A stretch of DNA of 64,000 nucleotides from Nitrospirota bacterium (GCA_021825365.1 JAKAHR010000010.1:44500-108499), one strand, 5' to 3'. Positions 16,701 through 27,146 are shown, counted from the first letter of the stretch. The notes: a model not told the origin generated them from the sequence alone. Program-made: numbers and translations.

Positions 16701-19700
16701 TTATTGCGCAACCTCTATCTTTTTGTTGGGCAGTTCCCCCAGCATCTCCGGTGCATAGAGCGCCTCAACGCGGGTAGGGGGGAGCTGGAAGGTCCCGCTG
16801 TTGTTCAGCCTGATGGTATATTCAACAGTCCAGCTGCCCTTTGGGACGAATTCGTAATAGGCCCTGAAGGCCTCGAGGGAGCGTTCTTCGAAGGCCGGCC
16901 AGACCCACCCCTCCTTCTTCTCGCCCTCGGTCATGATCCGGGAATCTCTTCCCAGTCCCGTGCCGAGGATGTTCGATCCGGCGGGGATGGGATCGTTCAC
17001 CACCACCCAGGTCATGTCCGTCTGGGCCTCGAGATCGAGACGCATTCTGACAACGTCCCCTTTTGACCATTTCCCGGAAGTTCTTTGTTCAACAGGCGTT
17101 GCTGTCTTTCTGATCCTGTATCCGCTCGAAAAAAGCTCCTTAAGGGGGATTGCAGCAAGACCCTGGACGGTCGCCCAGGGCTTGCCGCCGCCCTGATGGG
17201 AAATTGCCAGTTGATCTTTGCCCTTCGGCCAGCTGAACTGCAGGGAACTCCCCCCCGGCGTGCCGGACCACTCAAGCGTCATAGTCTTCCCCGCGACACT
17301 CGCCGATGTGGCGCCGGAGACCGGGACGGACTCGAACTGCTTTGAGAACTTCTCCATCGCCAATACTCCCCAGGCATTGGCCGTTGTCAGGTTCCATGCT
17401 CCTTTATGCTGTCGTCCGAGGGCGCCCCTGACAACCCTGGGCATATCCTGTCTCCATGAGTCGAACTGCATAAGGGCCAGGATGCTCTTGACCGCATTGA
17501 CATCAGTCGAGACCATGAGCCACCAGAGGCGGTCAGAGCCCTCCGTTGAAAAGCCCATGGTCGTGCCCTGAAAATTCATCCTGGCCATCAGTATCTGCTC
17601 GGCCTCTTTGAGGCGTTTGTCGCGGTCAGGGATCTCTTTCAGCCTCAGGAGCAGGTTCGTCCAGTCGATGACGGCGGAAGTGGGCCAGAGGTTCGGCTCA
17701 AGGGCTATTGATCCGAGGAGCCGGGCCTCCGCCTTGCCCGAGCGGGAGAGCGTTTCGAGTGCAGCGATCTTCCTGATCGAGAGGTCGGCAGTCGGCAGGG
17801 TCGAGTACCTGACCACCCTGCCTTCGATAAAGCCCTTCAGTCCTTCCTCCATCCTGTCCCGTACGTCGGCGGGGATCTCCCATCCCGCCTCGTGGGCTAT
17901 CGAGGCGATGTAGGCGGTGAGCACATCACTCCCATACAGCATCGAGGGAAAATATTTCACCAGGCCGTCCGCGTCCAGGTGGGCGGGCAGTTCTGCAACC
18001 GTGCGCTGCCAGAGAGATCCATCCCGCAAGGCGACCGCGCGCGATACCTTCTGTTCCATACAGGTGTAGGGATAGTTCTTCATGAACCAGGTCACTCCGC
18101 CGAGACCATGGGAGAGTTTGGGCCGCAGGGAGACCTGTATCCCCCCTTTCCCCGGTAATGCGTCATGGGGTTTATCGACGGCCATGCCGAACTGGTTGCC
18201 CACCTGGCTGAGGGTCGCCTGAAAGACCCTTAGCGGGACCGCCTCGACGACCTTTTGCTTCACCTTTATGCTGTCGAAGCCTTTTCCGTTCTTCTCGGTT
18301 GCCGTCACCTCATAGTCCATTTTGTCGAGGCCAAGCGGCGCCTTTATATCCCATCCGATCTCCCTGGCCTCGCCGGCTGCGAGTGATTCGGTTATTATCT
18401 CAAGGTCTCTTCTATCCTGGGCGGAGAGTGCGGCCTTGACCTCGACCTCCATCTTTCTTCCGGACGCGTTCCTCAGGGTGAATCCGGCACGGAATCTGTC
18501 ACCCTCCCGCACCACGGGCGGCAGACCCGAAAGGAGCATCAGATCCTGGGTTGTGCGTATGCTCGTCTGGCCCGTGCCGAACATCCCGGTCCCCCCGCTG
18601 GCGATCGCGACGACCCTGAAACCGGTCAGGGAATCATTGAGGGGTATGTCTACCTCGGCCTCTCCCCTGCTGTTCAGGGGCACGCGGGCCTTCCAGAGGA
18701 GAAGTGTGTCGAAGAGCTCCCGCGTTGTCTGGCGTCCGCCGCCCCCGCCGTGGGGAAGGGCCTTGAGGCCGTAGTGCCTCTTTCCAACCACCTGCATCTG
18801 TGCTGTAGCGGTCAGTACCTCATAGCCGCGTCTGCCCATCATCGCATCGAGGAGTTTCCAGCTCCGGTTAGGCATGAGTTCGAGAAGCCCTTCGTCTACG
18901 GCTGCGATGATCACCTCGCTGCCCTTTGGAGGGAGTTTCCCGTTGATCCTGCTGACCATCACCTTTACCCTGGCCTTCTCGCGTACCCTGTAGGCCTCCT
19001 GCGAAGCCGAGACCCTGACCTTCAATTCATAGGGCTGCCATCCCACGACAATCTCCGCGATGCCCAGCTTGAAGGCGGGCTTCCCGAGGTCTACCAGCGC
19101 CGTCGGCTGCACACCCGAAGCCCTTCCCCGCACCACGAGCGCGGAGATGAAGACATTGGGCGCATAGTTGTTCCGTACAGGTACTTCAACGACCGGCGAC
19201 TTGCCCGATATCTTCCTGACAAAGGATTCGATGACTCCCTCACGTTCTACGGTAATGAGCGCGGTCGCCTCCCGAAAGGGCATGCGAACCTGGAGCTTTG
19301 CGACATCCCCGGGTTCGTACCTCTTCTTCTCCGGCAGCAGGTCGATCCTGTCGTGATCGGCGGCATCGAACCACCAATCTCCCTTGCCCATTATCCACAC
19401 ATCGCGGTTGGCGGTCGAGAAGTTTCCCGCATCATCGGCCGCAGCTGCCTGCAGGATTACATTCCCTGAAACCGGGGCCTTCACCTCGCAGACCAGCAGC
19501 CCCCTGTTATCCGTCCTGCCCTCACAAAGCGGCCCTATCTTCTTTGTCTCCATGACATGTTCGTAGGAATAATATCCGCCCACGAGCCGTTTCCGGTGGG
19601 AATAGGACTTTCGCTGGAAGAGCTCGGTCTTTACGGCCCGGTCTTTCAGCGGTCTTCCCGACAGGTCCAGTACGACGACATGAAACTTGAAATTGTCCTT

Positions 19701-22541
19701 GGACGCTGCCCATGAATCCGGTTTTATCCCGACCAGGAGGCCGGCCGGCCAGAGGGGGACCCGCCGGGAGACTGTCTGGATTTCGCCGCTGGGGTCCCTG
19801 AACTCAAGTTCGACCAGCAGGTCGGTCGGTTGCGAAATAGAGGGAAGATCCTCTATGGTAGGCCTGAGGCTCCCGTTCTTGTCCAGCTTCAGCTGAAGAG
19901 TGCTGACTTTTGCCCGGGAGGGCCTGATCTCCGCCTCAGAGGATTCATCCGGGGACCTCCGGATCACCTCTTCCCTGACCCCGCCATTGGCGAAGGTGAA
20001 ATCCTCGTAATCGTCGAAATGGACATAGCGGGGCTGCGCCTGACTCCTCAGCTTTACCTCAGCATCACCCGCGCCCCCGCCGGAGAGGTAGGTAACGAGA
20101 AGATCGACGTAGGCCTGCCGGGCATTCACCAGAGGGTCCTTCGGCGGCTGTAACAGGGCTTTCATCAGGGGCACCCTGAATTCCTCCACCCGGAAGCTGC
20201 CTGATTCCCATCCTTCGGCAGCATAATGCTCTTCATCTCCCTGTTCATAGCTCCCCACGGACTTCCTCTCCTTTGCGCCGGTCACTTTCTTCTGTGAGAG
20301 GAAGACGCTATAGTACCCGAGCTTCGCCTCCCTGGGGATCGCCCAGTCCGTCAGGGCTACCCCCTTCTTGTCCCACTTCAGCGGGAATTCGTATCTTTGT
20401 TCGCTGCCCCGATGCTCGATCACGACAGATGCCGGCAGCGATGATGCCTCCGGCACCGCGAAACCCGACATGATGTGTTTACGGATTATATGCTTCATAT
20501 GGACGGTCTCTCCTGCCCGCAGGAGACTCCTGTCGAATACCGTATGGCTGATGACCGGGCCGCGGTAGTCTTCATACGGCAGGTTATATCTCCAGGGCTC
20601 TATGCCCTCTTCCCAGCTGGAATGCACAAAGGTCATGTCGCTGTCCGTCTTTGCGAATGCGAACAAGCCTCCGCCCAGACCGCTGAGCGCCGGCGATGAC
20701 TCCTGGGAAAGATAGGAGCAGCGGGGGAGATCCCTTTCCCGGGGCAGCTGTTTGTGTATCATGGCGATGCCGCGGGCGTCGGTCTTTCCCTTCCAGATCA
20801 CCTTGCCTTTACAGTCCCGTATGGATACTGCCACATCCCGCGCCGGTTCAGCCTTATCGAGGGTAGTGACCCAGACCAGCGAAGATTCCCGTCCCCACTT
20901 GAAATGGGCGGAAAGGTTCGTTACAAGCGCCATCGTCGGCACAAACATCGGCTGCTGTGTCCCCAGAAGGGAAGTCCCGAGCATGCTGCTTTCCATCTCG
21001 ACAACATAGACCCCCGGCTTCCGCAGGGGGATGCCGACAACCTCAAAGGCCCTGGACCCGCCGGGTTTCGGCACGGTGAACTCCTTCACATCAGCCTCTC
21101 CCTTCAGGATCGCACTATCACGCCGCGCCGAGGCGACTTTCCGGAGCCAATCGATGACCTTCTCCTCCTTGTCCATCCTGATCCGGTGAAGCCTGCCTTT
21201 CAGCCCTGCAACGACCTCCTGGTTCTTCTGTTTCAGGGCGTCAGGCAGTATCGTGCCTACGGATTCGCCCAGCTTTACCGCCTGATCGAGCAGCCCCTCC
21301 CTCGCCTTTGACATCATGCCGTCCCGGTCCTTCCCGAGCTTCAGCATCCTCGTTTTGACCTCCGGCTCGAGGTTTCTGAGGGTCACCGGAAGAGCGGCGT
21401 CCCCTTTGAGTTCAATGATGCCGAAACGGGAGGCAAACTTTGCAAGAGGGGGATAACCGTCGGTCCTGACATTCAGCGGAAATAGGTCCCTGTTGGAAAG
21501 GGGACGGCCTGCATCGTCCTTGAACCCGGGAGGAAGTTCGATACTAAATGATGTCTTTTCCGGGAAAGGACCCCTGAATGAAACGCCGCTTACGAAGGCC
21601 TCATCGGGTCCTGAGGAGGTCTCGGCCTCACCTTCTTCTTCGGCATCTTCATATCCGCGGCCGGATGCCCTTTCCGGTTTGTAGACCCTGCCGCCTCCCT
21701 TGAGGGTGATCTGCCTTGCATACTCCCAGGAGACCGGGGAGGAGAAGCCCAGATGCATCGGCAGGATCGGGATGCATGCGGCCTGTTTGTTTTCCCTGTC
21801 GCAGCTGAAGCGGGCCCGGAATGGCCCCCGCACCTTAAAGGGGAGTACCTGATCCCCTGACGTTGCGACACCGCTCTGTGAGGAGACTCCCTTTCCCCAC
21901 ACCAGGCGGACGGTGGCCCCGTTTGGGAATGCCCGTCTGCACTGAAGAAGCAGGACCGGCTTATTCGCAAGGCTTCTGTATTGCCCCAGGACTTTTCCGT
22001 TGTCCGCACCCTTGACAAGAGAGACCCCGACGCGCTCGTTTATGCCCTCGACGGAGCACGAGACATGGGAGACAACAGATTCTTCGACAGCCTCTGCATC
22101 GAGCCTGAGGATGAATATCTGGTTTTCATCGATTTCCTGGGAACCTTCACGGGGAAATGACTCCCTGATCGCGGGTCCTCCTGTCGAAAAGGAAAAACTC
22201 TGCTGCCCGGCCAGGGCCTTCCCCGAGAGGGTCCTCACGTCCTTCTTTATCCTGAATTCACAGATGACGCCGGCCGGAAGGTCCCTGTCAAAATCAAAGA
22301 CCCAGTTCTTCCCGTCAGCCCATCTGCCGCGCCCCTTTTCAGGGCACGAGACGTCAAAGGGATCGATAAGACGCGGGTCGCCGAAGGGCACCATCTGATC
22401 AGAAAAACAGGCCGTCACCTGCCTGACGTTCTTTATTTCCCCCTGCGGAGAAAATATCTCTACCCGGCCGTCTTCGGCGCGGACTTGCGGAGCGAACAAC
22501 AGGGCGATAAACAAGGCACATAATGCTGCGATCTGCTTCAT
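16701..22541 (-). CDS. Bacterial alpha-2-macroglobulin family protein
   Basis: This protein of about 1946 residues is a protease-trapping alpha-2-macroglobulin of the YfhM type. I chose the ATG at 22541 because it follows GGAGGGG and yields a signal peptide (MKQIAALCALFIALLFAP...), while an upstream in-frame start adds 19 non-signal residues. The thioester motif CMEQ is intact (C1494, Q1497), followed by the alpha-helical thioester domain. No lipobox is evident at the cleavage site, so it may be a soluble periplasmic protein. The gene precedes pbpC, which is thought to repair peptidoglycan while this protein traps invading proteases. Confidence 0.94.
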   Translation of the reverse strand: MKQIAALCALFIALLFAPQVRAEDGRVEIFSPQGEIKNVRQVTACFSDQMVPFGDPRLIDPFDVSCPEKGRGRWADGKNWVFDFDRDLPAGVICEFRIKKDVRTLSGKALAGQQSFSFSTGGPAIRESFPREGSQEIDENQIFILRLDAEAVEESVVSHVSCSVEGINERVGVSLVKGADNGKVLGQYRSLANKPVLLLQCRRAFPNGATVRLVWGKGVSSQSGVATSGDQVLPFKVRGPFRARFSCDRENKQAACIPILPMHLGFSSPVSWEYARQITLKGGGRVYKPERASGRGYEDAEEEGEAETSSGPDEAFVSGVSFRGPFPEKTSFSIELPPGFKDDAGRPLSNRDLFPLNVRTDGYPPLAKFASRFGIIELKGDAALPVTLRNLEPEVKTRMLKLGKDRDGMMSKAREGLLDQAVKLGESVGTILPDALKQKNQEVVAGLKGRLHRIRMDKEEKVIDWLRKVASARRDSAILKGEADVKEFTVPKPGGSRAFEVVGIPLRKPGVYVVEMESSMLGTSLLGTQQPMFVPTMALVTNLSAHFKWGRESSLVWVTTLDKAEPARDVAVSIRDCKGKVIWKGKTDARGIAMIHKQLPRERDLPRCSYLSQESSPALSGLGGGLFAFAKTDSDMTFVHSSWEEGIEPWRYNLPYEDYRGPVISHTVFDRSLLRAGETVHMKHIIRKHIMSGFAVPEASSLPASVVIEHRGSEQRYEFPLKWDKKGVALTDWAIPREAKLGYYSVFLSQKKVTGAKERKSVGSYEQGDEEHYAAEGWESGSFRVEEFRVPLMKALLQPPKDPLVNARQAYVDLLVTYLSGGGAGDAEVKLRSQAQPRYVHFDDYEDFTFANGGVREEVIRRSPDESSEAEIRPSRAKVSTLQLKLDKNGSLRPTIEDLPSISQPTDLLVELEFRDPSGEIQTVSRRVPLWPAGLLVGIKPDSWAASKDNFKFHVVVLDLSGRPLKDRAVKTELFQRKSYSHRKRLVGGYYSYEHVMETKKIGPLCEGRTDNRGLLVCEVKAPVSGNVILQAAAADDAGNFSTANRDVWIMGKGDWWFDAADHDRIDLLPEKKRYEPGDVAKLQVRMPFREATALITVEREGVIESFVRKISGKSPVVEVPVRNNYAPNVFISALVVRGRASGVQPTALVDLGKPAFKLGIAEIVVGWQPYELKVRVSASQEAYRVREKARVKVMVSRINGKLPPKGSEVIIAAVDEGLLELMPNRSWKLLDAMMGRRGYEVLTATAQMQVVGKRHYGLKALPHGGGGGRQTTRELFDTLLLWKARVPLNSRGEAEVDIPLNDSLTGFRVVAIASGGTGMFGTGQTSIRTTQDLMLLSGLPPVVREGDRFRAGFTLRNASGRKMEVEVKAALSAQDRRDLEIITESLAAGEAREIGWDIKAPLGLDKMDYEVTATEKNGKGFDSIKVKQKVVEAVPLRVFQATLSQVGNQFGMAVDKPHDALPGKGGIQVSLRPKLSHGLGGVTWFMKNYPYTCMEQKVSRAVALRDGSLWQRTVAELPAHLDADGLVKYFPSMLYGSDVLTAYIASIAHEAGWEIPADVRDRMEEGLKGFIEGRVVRYSTLPTADLSIRKIAALETLSRSGKAEARLLGSIALEPNLWPTSAVIDWTNLLLRLKEIPDRDKRLKEAEQILMARMNFQGTTMGFSTEGSDRLWWLMVSTDVNAVKSILALMQFDSWRQDMPRVVRGALGRQHKGAWNLTTANAWGVLAMEKFSKQFESVPVSGATSASVAGKTMTLEWSGTPGGSSLQFSWPKGKDQLAISHQGGGKPWATVQGLAAIPLKELFSSGYRIRKTATPVEQRTSGKWSKGDVVRMRLDLEAQTDMTWVVVNDPIPAGSNILGTGLGRDSRIMTEGEKKEGWVWPAFEERSLEAFRAYYEFVPKGSWTVEYTIRLNNSGTFQLPPTRVEALYAPEMLGELPNKKIEVAQ

Positions 22542-22686
22542 GTTCCCCTCCAGTATAGATGCGGCAGGAATTTTCATATCACGCCACGGCAATAGCACTC
22601 ACCCATTATACGTTGCGAACACGCTCTTGCCAACGGTGAAAACACGGTGAAAATACGGGAAGGGCGGACAGGCGGGGAAACGGTTT

Positions 22687-24084
22687 CTATTGTATCCCCG
22701 CGGACCGTGCGGAGATATTGTATTTCTTCATGAGCGTATGAAAGTTTGTCCTCTGCATGCCCACATCGGAGGATGCCCTGGATATGTTCCAGTTGTTCCT
22801 CTTGAGGGCCTCCATGATGAAGGCTCGTTCAATGCCTTCGACTGACTTCAGACGCAGATCCTTCTTCTTTTCCTTGAGTTCTTCAACAGTCCTGGGCACC
22901 GTGTCTTCAGCGGGCAGGTCGAGTGAGGTGAGATGCTCCGGCTTAAGGGTCCTGCCCTGGCATATGATGACCGCCCGCTGTATCGTATTTTCGAGCTGCC
23001 GGACATTTCCCGGCCAGGGGTATAGGACCAGAAGCCTCATCGCCTCTGCGGAGATGTGGGTGACGCCCCTGTTCAGTTCAGCGCTGTACTTCTGGAGGAA
23101 GTGCTGGGCGAGGTGGGGGATATCCTCCTTCCTTTCCCTCAGGGGAGGGATCTGGATAGGGAAGATGTCGAGGCGATAAAAGAGGTCCTCCCTGAAGGTG
23201 CCTTCCTTAATCATCGCCGCAAGGTCCTTGTTCGTTGCGGCGATGAAACGTATGTCAGCGTGGATCGTCTTCTTTTCTCCCAGGGGCCTGAACTCTCTTT
23301 CCTGCAGCACCCGCAGGAGCTTGGCCTGGGTGGACGTGCCGATATTGCCGATCTCGTCAAAGAAGATAGTGCCCCCGTTTGCCATCTCCAGGAGGCCTTT
23401 TTTCTTTTCGACGGCCCCGGTGAAGGCCCCCCTGGCGTGGCCGAAAAGCTCCGATTCGATGAGAGTATCGGGAATGCTGACACAGTCAACGGTGATGAAG
23501 GGCATATCCTTGCGCGGGCTGTTGAAGTGAATCGCCTTTGCCGCCAGTTCCTTGCCGGTGCCGCTTTCCCCGGTGATGAGCACGGTGCTCCCGGTATTTG
23601 CAACGTTGGCGATAAGCTGAAAGACCTTCTGCATGGCAGGTGAGACGCCGACTATATTGTCCAGCTCATAATGGGAGGGCAGAAGTTCCCGGCGGCCGGT
23701 CTCTTCCGAGGGAAGATCCTTTCTCCCCAATGCCCGCGCAACAAGGGCGCCGAGGTCTTCGGGGCTGAAAGGTTTTTCGATGTAATCAAAGACACCGCTC
23801 TTCATGGCGCGCACAGCGGACTTCACCGTGCCGTATCCGGTCATGATCACGACGTCGGTATCGGGCCAGTCTTCCTTGATCCTGATAAGGACATCGATGC
23901 CGTCCATGTCCGGCATCTTCAGATCGGTCAGCACGAGATCGACCGGATGGCGGGAAAGAATTTCAAGGCCCTCGCTGCCCGATGCGGCTGCTGTAATGGT
24001 GTATCCTTCCGGTTCGAGGATGCGGCGGCAGCTCGTCCTCACGATCTCTTCATCGTCAATGATGAGGACCATCCCCCTCCCCAT
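22687..24084 (-). CDS. Sigma-54-dependent NtrC-family response regulator
   Basis: This 465-residue regulator has a receiver (D54 in TDLKMPD, K104 in EKPFSP), an AAA+ sigma-54 interaction domain with Walker A GESGTGKE and the GAFTGA loop, and a Fis-type HTH at the C-terminus (about 420-460). I chose the ATG at 24084, giving MGRGMVLIIDDE; upstream in-frame codons run into the neighbouring receiver gene. It should activate sigma-54 promoters. It is the last gene of a kinase-receiver-activator cluster. The sigma-54 promoter at 9901-9915 is a possible, untested target. Confidence 0.95.
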   Translation of the reverse strand: MGRGMVLIIDDEEIVRTSCRRILEPEGYTITAAASGSEGLEILSRHPVDLVLTDLKMPDMDGIDVLIRIKEDWPDTDVVIMTGYGTVKSAVRAMKSGVFDYIEKPFSPEDLGALVARALGRKDLPSEETGRRELLPSHYELDNIVGVSPAMQKVFQLIANVANTGSTVLITGESGTGKELAAKAIHFNSPRKDMPFITVDCVSIPDTLIESELFGHARGAFTGAVEKKKGLLEMANGGTIFFDEIGNIGTSTQAKLLRVLQEREFRPLGEKKTIHADIRFIAATNKDLAAMIKEGTFREDLFYRLDIFPIQIPPLRERKEDIPHLAQHFLQKYSAELNRGVTHISAEAMRLLVLYPWPGNVRQLENTIQRAVIICQGRTLKPEHLTSLDLPAEDTVPRTVEELKEKKKDLRLKSVEGIERAFIMEALKRNNWNISRASSDVGMQRTNFHTLMKKYNISARSAGIQ

Positions 24085-24088
24085 GGGC

Positions 24089-24463
24089 CTACTTCTTTTT
24101 ATGCTCCATGGCAGCGGTGACGGCTGCGAGGATCTTGTCGGGGGTGAAGGGCTTTTCCACATAATCGAAGGCGCCCAGTTTGATGGATTTCACCGCCGTA
24201 TCCACCGTCTGGTACCCGGTTATTACGATCACCTCAGCCTCAGGCCACCCTTCCTTTACCTGCTTGAGGACCTCGATGCCGTCCATATCCGGCATCTTCA
24301 GGTCTGTCAGCACCACATCGAACCGGTCCTTGCCGAGCATCCCCAGCCCCTCGACGCCGTTGCGGGCAAGCTGCACATCAAAGCCCTCGGGACGGAGCGC
24401 GCGGCTGCAACTTATTCGTACAATTTCTTCGTCATCAATGACAAGCACCTTGCCTTTGACCAT
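24089..24463 (-). CDS. Single-domain response regulator
   Basis: A 124-residue CheY-like receiver with D54 in TDLKMPDMDG and K104 in EKPFTPDK and no output domain. The ATG at 24463 gives MVKGKVLVIDDEE and overlaps nothing but abuts the kinase stop. Its sequence is very close to the receiver of the following NtrC-type protein and to the receivers fused to NuoE and GcvH-like domains around 8.1-9.9 kb, suggesting that it arose by duplication. It may be a phosphate relay or sink between the kinase and the activator. Confidence 0.9.
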   Translation of the reverse strand: MVKGKVLVIDDEEIVRISCSRALRPEGFDVQLARNGVEGLGMLGKDRFDVVLTDLKMPDMDGIEVLKQVKEGWPEAEVIVITGYQTVDTAVKSIKLGAFDYVEKPFTPDKILAAVTAAMEHKKK

Positions 24464-24464
24464 G

Positions 24465-26042
24465 TCATCCTTCCCTGAAGGCGGGGAGCCGGACAAAGAA
24501 GCTGGTCCCCTCGCCGAGTTTTGTTTTGATGAATATCTTTCCCCCGTGATCCTGAATGATCCCGTGGGTAACGGCCAGCCCCAGACCCGTGCCCTTGCCC
24601 ACCGGTTTCGTGGTAAAGAAGGGTTCGAAGATCTTCTCGAGGTTTTCATCGGTAATTCCAGGGCCCGTGTCTCTTACTTCAACCTCTACAAAATCGGCAG
24701 TATCATCCCGCAGCGTCCGCGTGGCGATCGTTATGGTGCCTTTTCCTTCGACGGCATCGGCGGCATTCATGATGAGGTTCAGGAATACCTGCTGCAATTG
24801 AGAAGGATCGGCCTTAACGCGGGCGAGCACCGGATCGAAGTCGGTAATCAGTTTGATATTGAAGAAGTCGGCCTTGTTCTTGACGATGTTTAGGGCGTGG
24901 TTGATGACATCATTGATATCGGTGTGCGCCTTGTCCGCGGCAGACGCCCGGGCGAACCCGAGGAGACCTCGGATGATGGTGGAACAGCGGTTGGCCTGTT
25001 CGATAATCACCTGGATGTCGTCGTGTTCCTCGGTTCCCGGGGGGAAGCGCTTCAGGAGGAGGTGGCCGAAGGTGACGATACCGGTAAGGGGGCTGTTGAT
25101 CTCATGGGCTACGCCAGCGGCCATCCTGCCGAGGGAGGCGAGCTTTTCGGAATGGATAAGCTGTGCCTGGGCACGCTGGATCGCCTCGGTCTTTTCCTGC
25201 ACCTTCTTTTCGAGAGTGTTGCCCCATTCCACCAGCTCGTTCTTCGCCTTCTTCAGGTCAGAGGTCATGGCGTTGAACGCCTGGGCCAGTTGACCGATCT
25301 CATCACGGGTATCAATATCAAGATGATAGTCGAGGTCGCCGCCGGCGACCCGCTCCATGCCCTTCGTGAGCATATTCACCGGAGTAGTCACGAAGTTCCA
25401 GAGGATAGTGCAGAGAACGACGGAAATGACGCAGAGAAATATCGCCACATAGACGGTTATCGCTATCCCCTGTTTCTTGATGCCCGTGTCGAGAAGGGAA
25501 AGCGACAGGTTTGCCTCCACAAGGCCGAGGACCCGCTGGTCCCTCGAATGGGCATGACAGGCCGATGTATGACAGGAAACCTCATTATAGATAGGCTGGA
25601 CGATATTCAGGACCCGGTAGCCGTTGCTGTCCTTGGTTATGGTCCATGTCGGGATCTTTCGGGATGCCTCGGCCGGTGAGTGGCAGTTCTGGCAGTAGGG
25701 TGCCCTGATGTCGAGGATGGTGCCGATGTCCTGCTTGTCTGACGAATGGGCTATCTTGCCTTTCCTGTCGAAGATGCGTACCCGGATGACCCCTTCTGCG
25801 GAGCCGATCGCCTCGATGGTTTGCTGGATAAGGAGTTCCTGAAAAGTGAGCATACCGTACCGCGTCGATTTCTTTACGAGATCAACAAAGGAATGACCGT
25901 ACTTGATGGAGGTCTGGATGAGTTCCCGTTCCTGGTGGCTGAAGAGAAAGTACCAGAATACGGTGCTGCCGGCGACCATCAGGGTGCCGATGGCCATGAT
26001 AAGCTTGCCGGTCAATGAGTGTATAGATTTCCGGTTGAGCAT
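24465..26042 (-). CDS. Sensor histidine kinase with periplasmic c-type heme motifs
   Basis: This 525-residue kinase has a first membrane segment (13-34), a periplasmic domain of about 155 residues, a second membrane segment (191-215), HAMP (about 215-268), a HisKA domain with H313 in [10 protein letters not shown], and a HATPase domain with DTGPGIT and GTGLGLAV. The periplasmic part holds CQNCH (117-121), a classic CXXCH heme c motif, and CHTSACH (157-163), a CX4CH variant. It is likely a heme-based redox or gas sensor. It heads the cluster with the single receiver and NtrC-type regulator, and is divergent from nuoA. Confidence 0.92.
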   Translation of the reverse strand: MLNRKSIHSLTGKLIMAIGTLMVAGSTVFWYFLFSHQERELIQTSIKYGHSFVDLVKKSTRYGMLTFQELLIQQTIEAIGSAEGVIRVRIFDRKGKIAHSSDKQDIGTILDIRAPYCQNCHSPAEASRKIPTWTITKDSNGYRVLNIVQPIYNEVSCHTSACHAHSRDQRVLGLVEANLSLSLLDTGIKKQGIAITVYVAIFLCVISVVLCTILWNFVTTPVNMLTKGMERVAGGDLDYHLDIDTRDEIGQLAQAFNAMTSDLKKAKNELVEWGNTLEKKVQEKTEAIQRAQAQLIHSEKLASLGRMAAGVAHEINSPLTGIVTFGHLLLKRFPPGTEEHDDIQVIIEQANRCSTIIRGLLGFARASAADKAHTDINDVINHALNIVKNKADFFNIKLITDFDPVLARVKADPSQLQQVFLNLIMNAADAVEGKGTITIATRTLRDDTADFVEVEVRDTGPGITDENLEKIFEPFFTTKPVGKGTGLGLAVTHGIIQDHGGKIFIKTKLGEGTSFFVRLPAFREG

Positions 26043-26052
26043 TGCTTACATG

Positions 26053-26081
26053 AATTTAGCCGATTACAAAAATTTATGCAA
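26053..26081 (-). promoter_or_regulatory. Possible promoter of the heme-sensor kinase cluster
   Basis: On the minus strand TTGCAT, a 17-nt spacer and TAAATT stand just upstream of the kinase start at 26042. The fit is moderate, and the distance to the start codon is very short (about 10 nt from the -10 box), so it may be fortuitous. Confidence 0.25.
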
Positions 26082-26116
26082 GGACAAGATATAATTATGA
26101 GACATCAAATCGTGGC

Positions 26117-26146
26117 TTGACATTATTTAATAGAAATTGCTATCAG
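26117..26146 (+). promoter_or_regulatory. Possible distal promoter of the nuo operon
   Basis: TTGACA (26117-26122) followed after 18 nt by TATCAG (26141-26146). The -35 box is perfect and the -10 box is 4 of 6. It lies about 100 nt upstream of nuoA in the divergent AT-rich spacer. Confidence 0.4.
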
Positions 26147-26189
26147 CCACCTATAAATAAATATCTTTTATGAACATATAAATTTCCTC

Positions 26190-26220
26190 TTGACAAGTCG
26201 ATTTGAATTGGGCAAAGTAT
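26190..26220 (+). promoter_or_regulatory. Possible proximal promoter of the nuo operon
   Basis: A second perfect TTGACA (26190-26195) is followed at suboptimal spacing by AAGTAT (26215-26220) or TATATA (26218-26223). It is near the nuoA start, with AGGAG at 26234-26238. One or both TTGACA boxes could drive the operon. Confidence 0.35.
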
Positions 26221-26243
26221 ATAGCGTTATGCCAGGAGCTTTT

Positions 26244-26600
26244 ATGCCGACCGCATATCTGCCCGTTTTGATCTTCCTGATGGTCGCAACGGCCTTTGGG
26301 ATAGGGGCACTCGTCATCGGCGAACTCTTCAGAATCCGGCGTCCCTACCGAGACAAACTCATGCCGTATGAATCAGGGAATGCCCCGGTGGGTGAGCCCC
26401 GCATCAGGTTTTCGGTCAAATTTTATATTATCGCCATGCTGTTTGTTGTCTTCGATGTTGAAGCAGTCTTCCTCTACCCGTGGGCACTGGTCTTCGACCG
26501 GATCGGCCTGTACGCCTTTGTGGAGATGATAATCTTTATCATTGTATTACTCGTCGGCTATATCTACGCCTGGAAGAAGGAGGCCTTTGTATGGGATTGA
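26244..26600 (+). CDS. nuoA: NADH-quinone oxidoreductase subunit A
   Basis: This 118-residue protein has three membrane segments and the conserved loop [20 protein letters not shown] that lies near the quinone-binding site of complex I. I chose the ATG at 26244 because AGGAG sits five bases upstream; an ATG at 26229 would add five residues, and a TTG at 26190 coincides with a promoter-like box. It is the first gene of a complete nuoA-N operon and overlaps nuoB by 10 nt. Confidence 0.93.
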   Translation: MPTAYLPVLIFLMVATAFGIGALVIGELFRIRRPYRDKLMPYESGNAPVGEPRIRFSVKFYIIAMLFVVFDVEAVFLYPWALVFDRIGLYAFVEMIIFIIVLLVGYIYAWKKEAFVWD

Positions 26601-27118
26601 TCACCGGCCTGCAGTCGGTTTCTCTCGTTGAAGTGGAAGAGGGTACCAGGGTGATGGCGCCGAACATCATCATCACCTCCTTTGACAAGCTTATCAACTG
26701 GGGGCGGCGTTCCTCCCTGTGGCCGATGACCTTTGGCCTTGCCTGCTGCGCCATCGAGATGATGGCGACCTATGCGAGTCATAACGATCTGGATCGCATG
26801 GGGATCATCCCCCGAGGGTCACCGAGGCAGTCGGACTTCATGTTTATAGCAGGCACAGTCACCAAGAAGATGTCGGAGATCGTTCGCCGCGTCTACGACC
26901 AGATGCCCGAGCCGAGGTACGTCATATCCGTCGGAAGTTGCGCCAACAGCGGCGGCATATTCAATACGTACAGCACCGTGCAGGGGTGTGACACCTTCCT
27001 GCCCGTGGATGTCTACATCCCTGGGTGCCCGCCGCGTCCGGAGGCATTTATCGAAGGGATCATCCGGCTGCAGGAAAAGATAAAACACGAGGAGTTCAGG
27101 TGGAGCCGCTGGAGATGA
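26591..27118 (+). CDS. nuoB: NADH-quinone oxidoreductase subunit B
   Basis: This 175-residue protein carries the ligands of the terminal [4Fe-4S] cluster N2: the tandem cysteines in [10 protein letters not shown], the cysteine in VGSCANSGG and that in PGCPPRPEA. It passes electrons from the hydrophilic arm to quinone. The ATG at 26591 lies inside the 3' end of nuoA. The protein length is usual for the family. It is followed by nuoC after 28 nt. Confidence 0.97.
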   Translation: MGLITGLQSVSLVEVEEGTRVMAPNIIITSFDKLINWGRRSSLWPMTFGLACCAIEMMATYASHNDLDRMGIIPRGSPRQSDFMFIAGTVTKKMSEIVRRVYDQMPEPRYVISVGSCANSGGIFNTYSTVQGCDTFLPVDVYIPGCPPRPEAFIEGIIRLQEKIKHEEFRWSRWR

Positions 27119-27146
27119 GGGGCTCCTCGGATCCGGATCTGATATT

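Noticed and set aside
14433..22541. Horizontally acquired island around the very large protein
   Set aside because: The alpha-2-macroglobulin and PBP1C genes are a common paired arrangement and their base composition looks like the surroundings.
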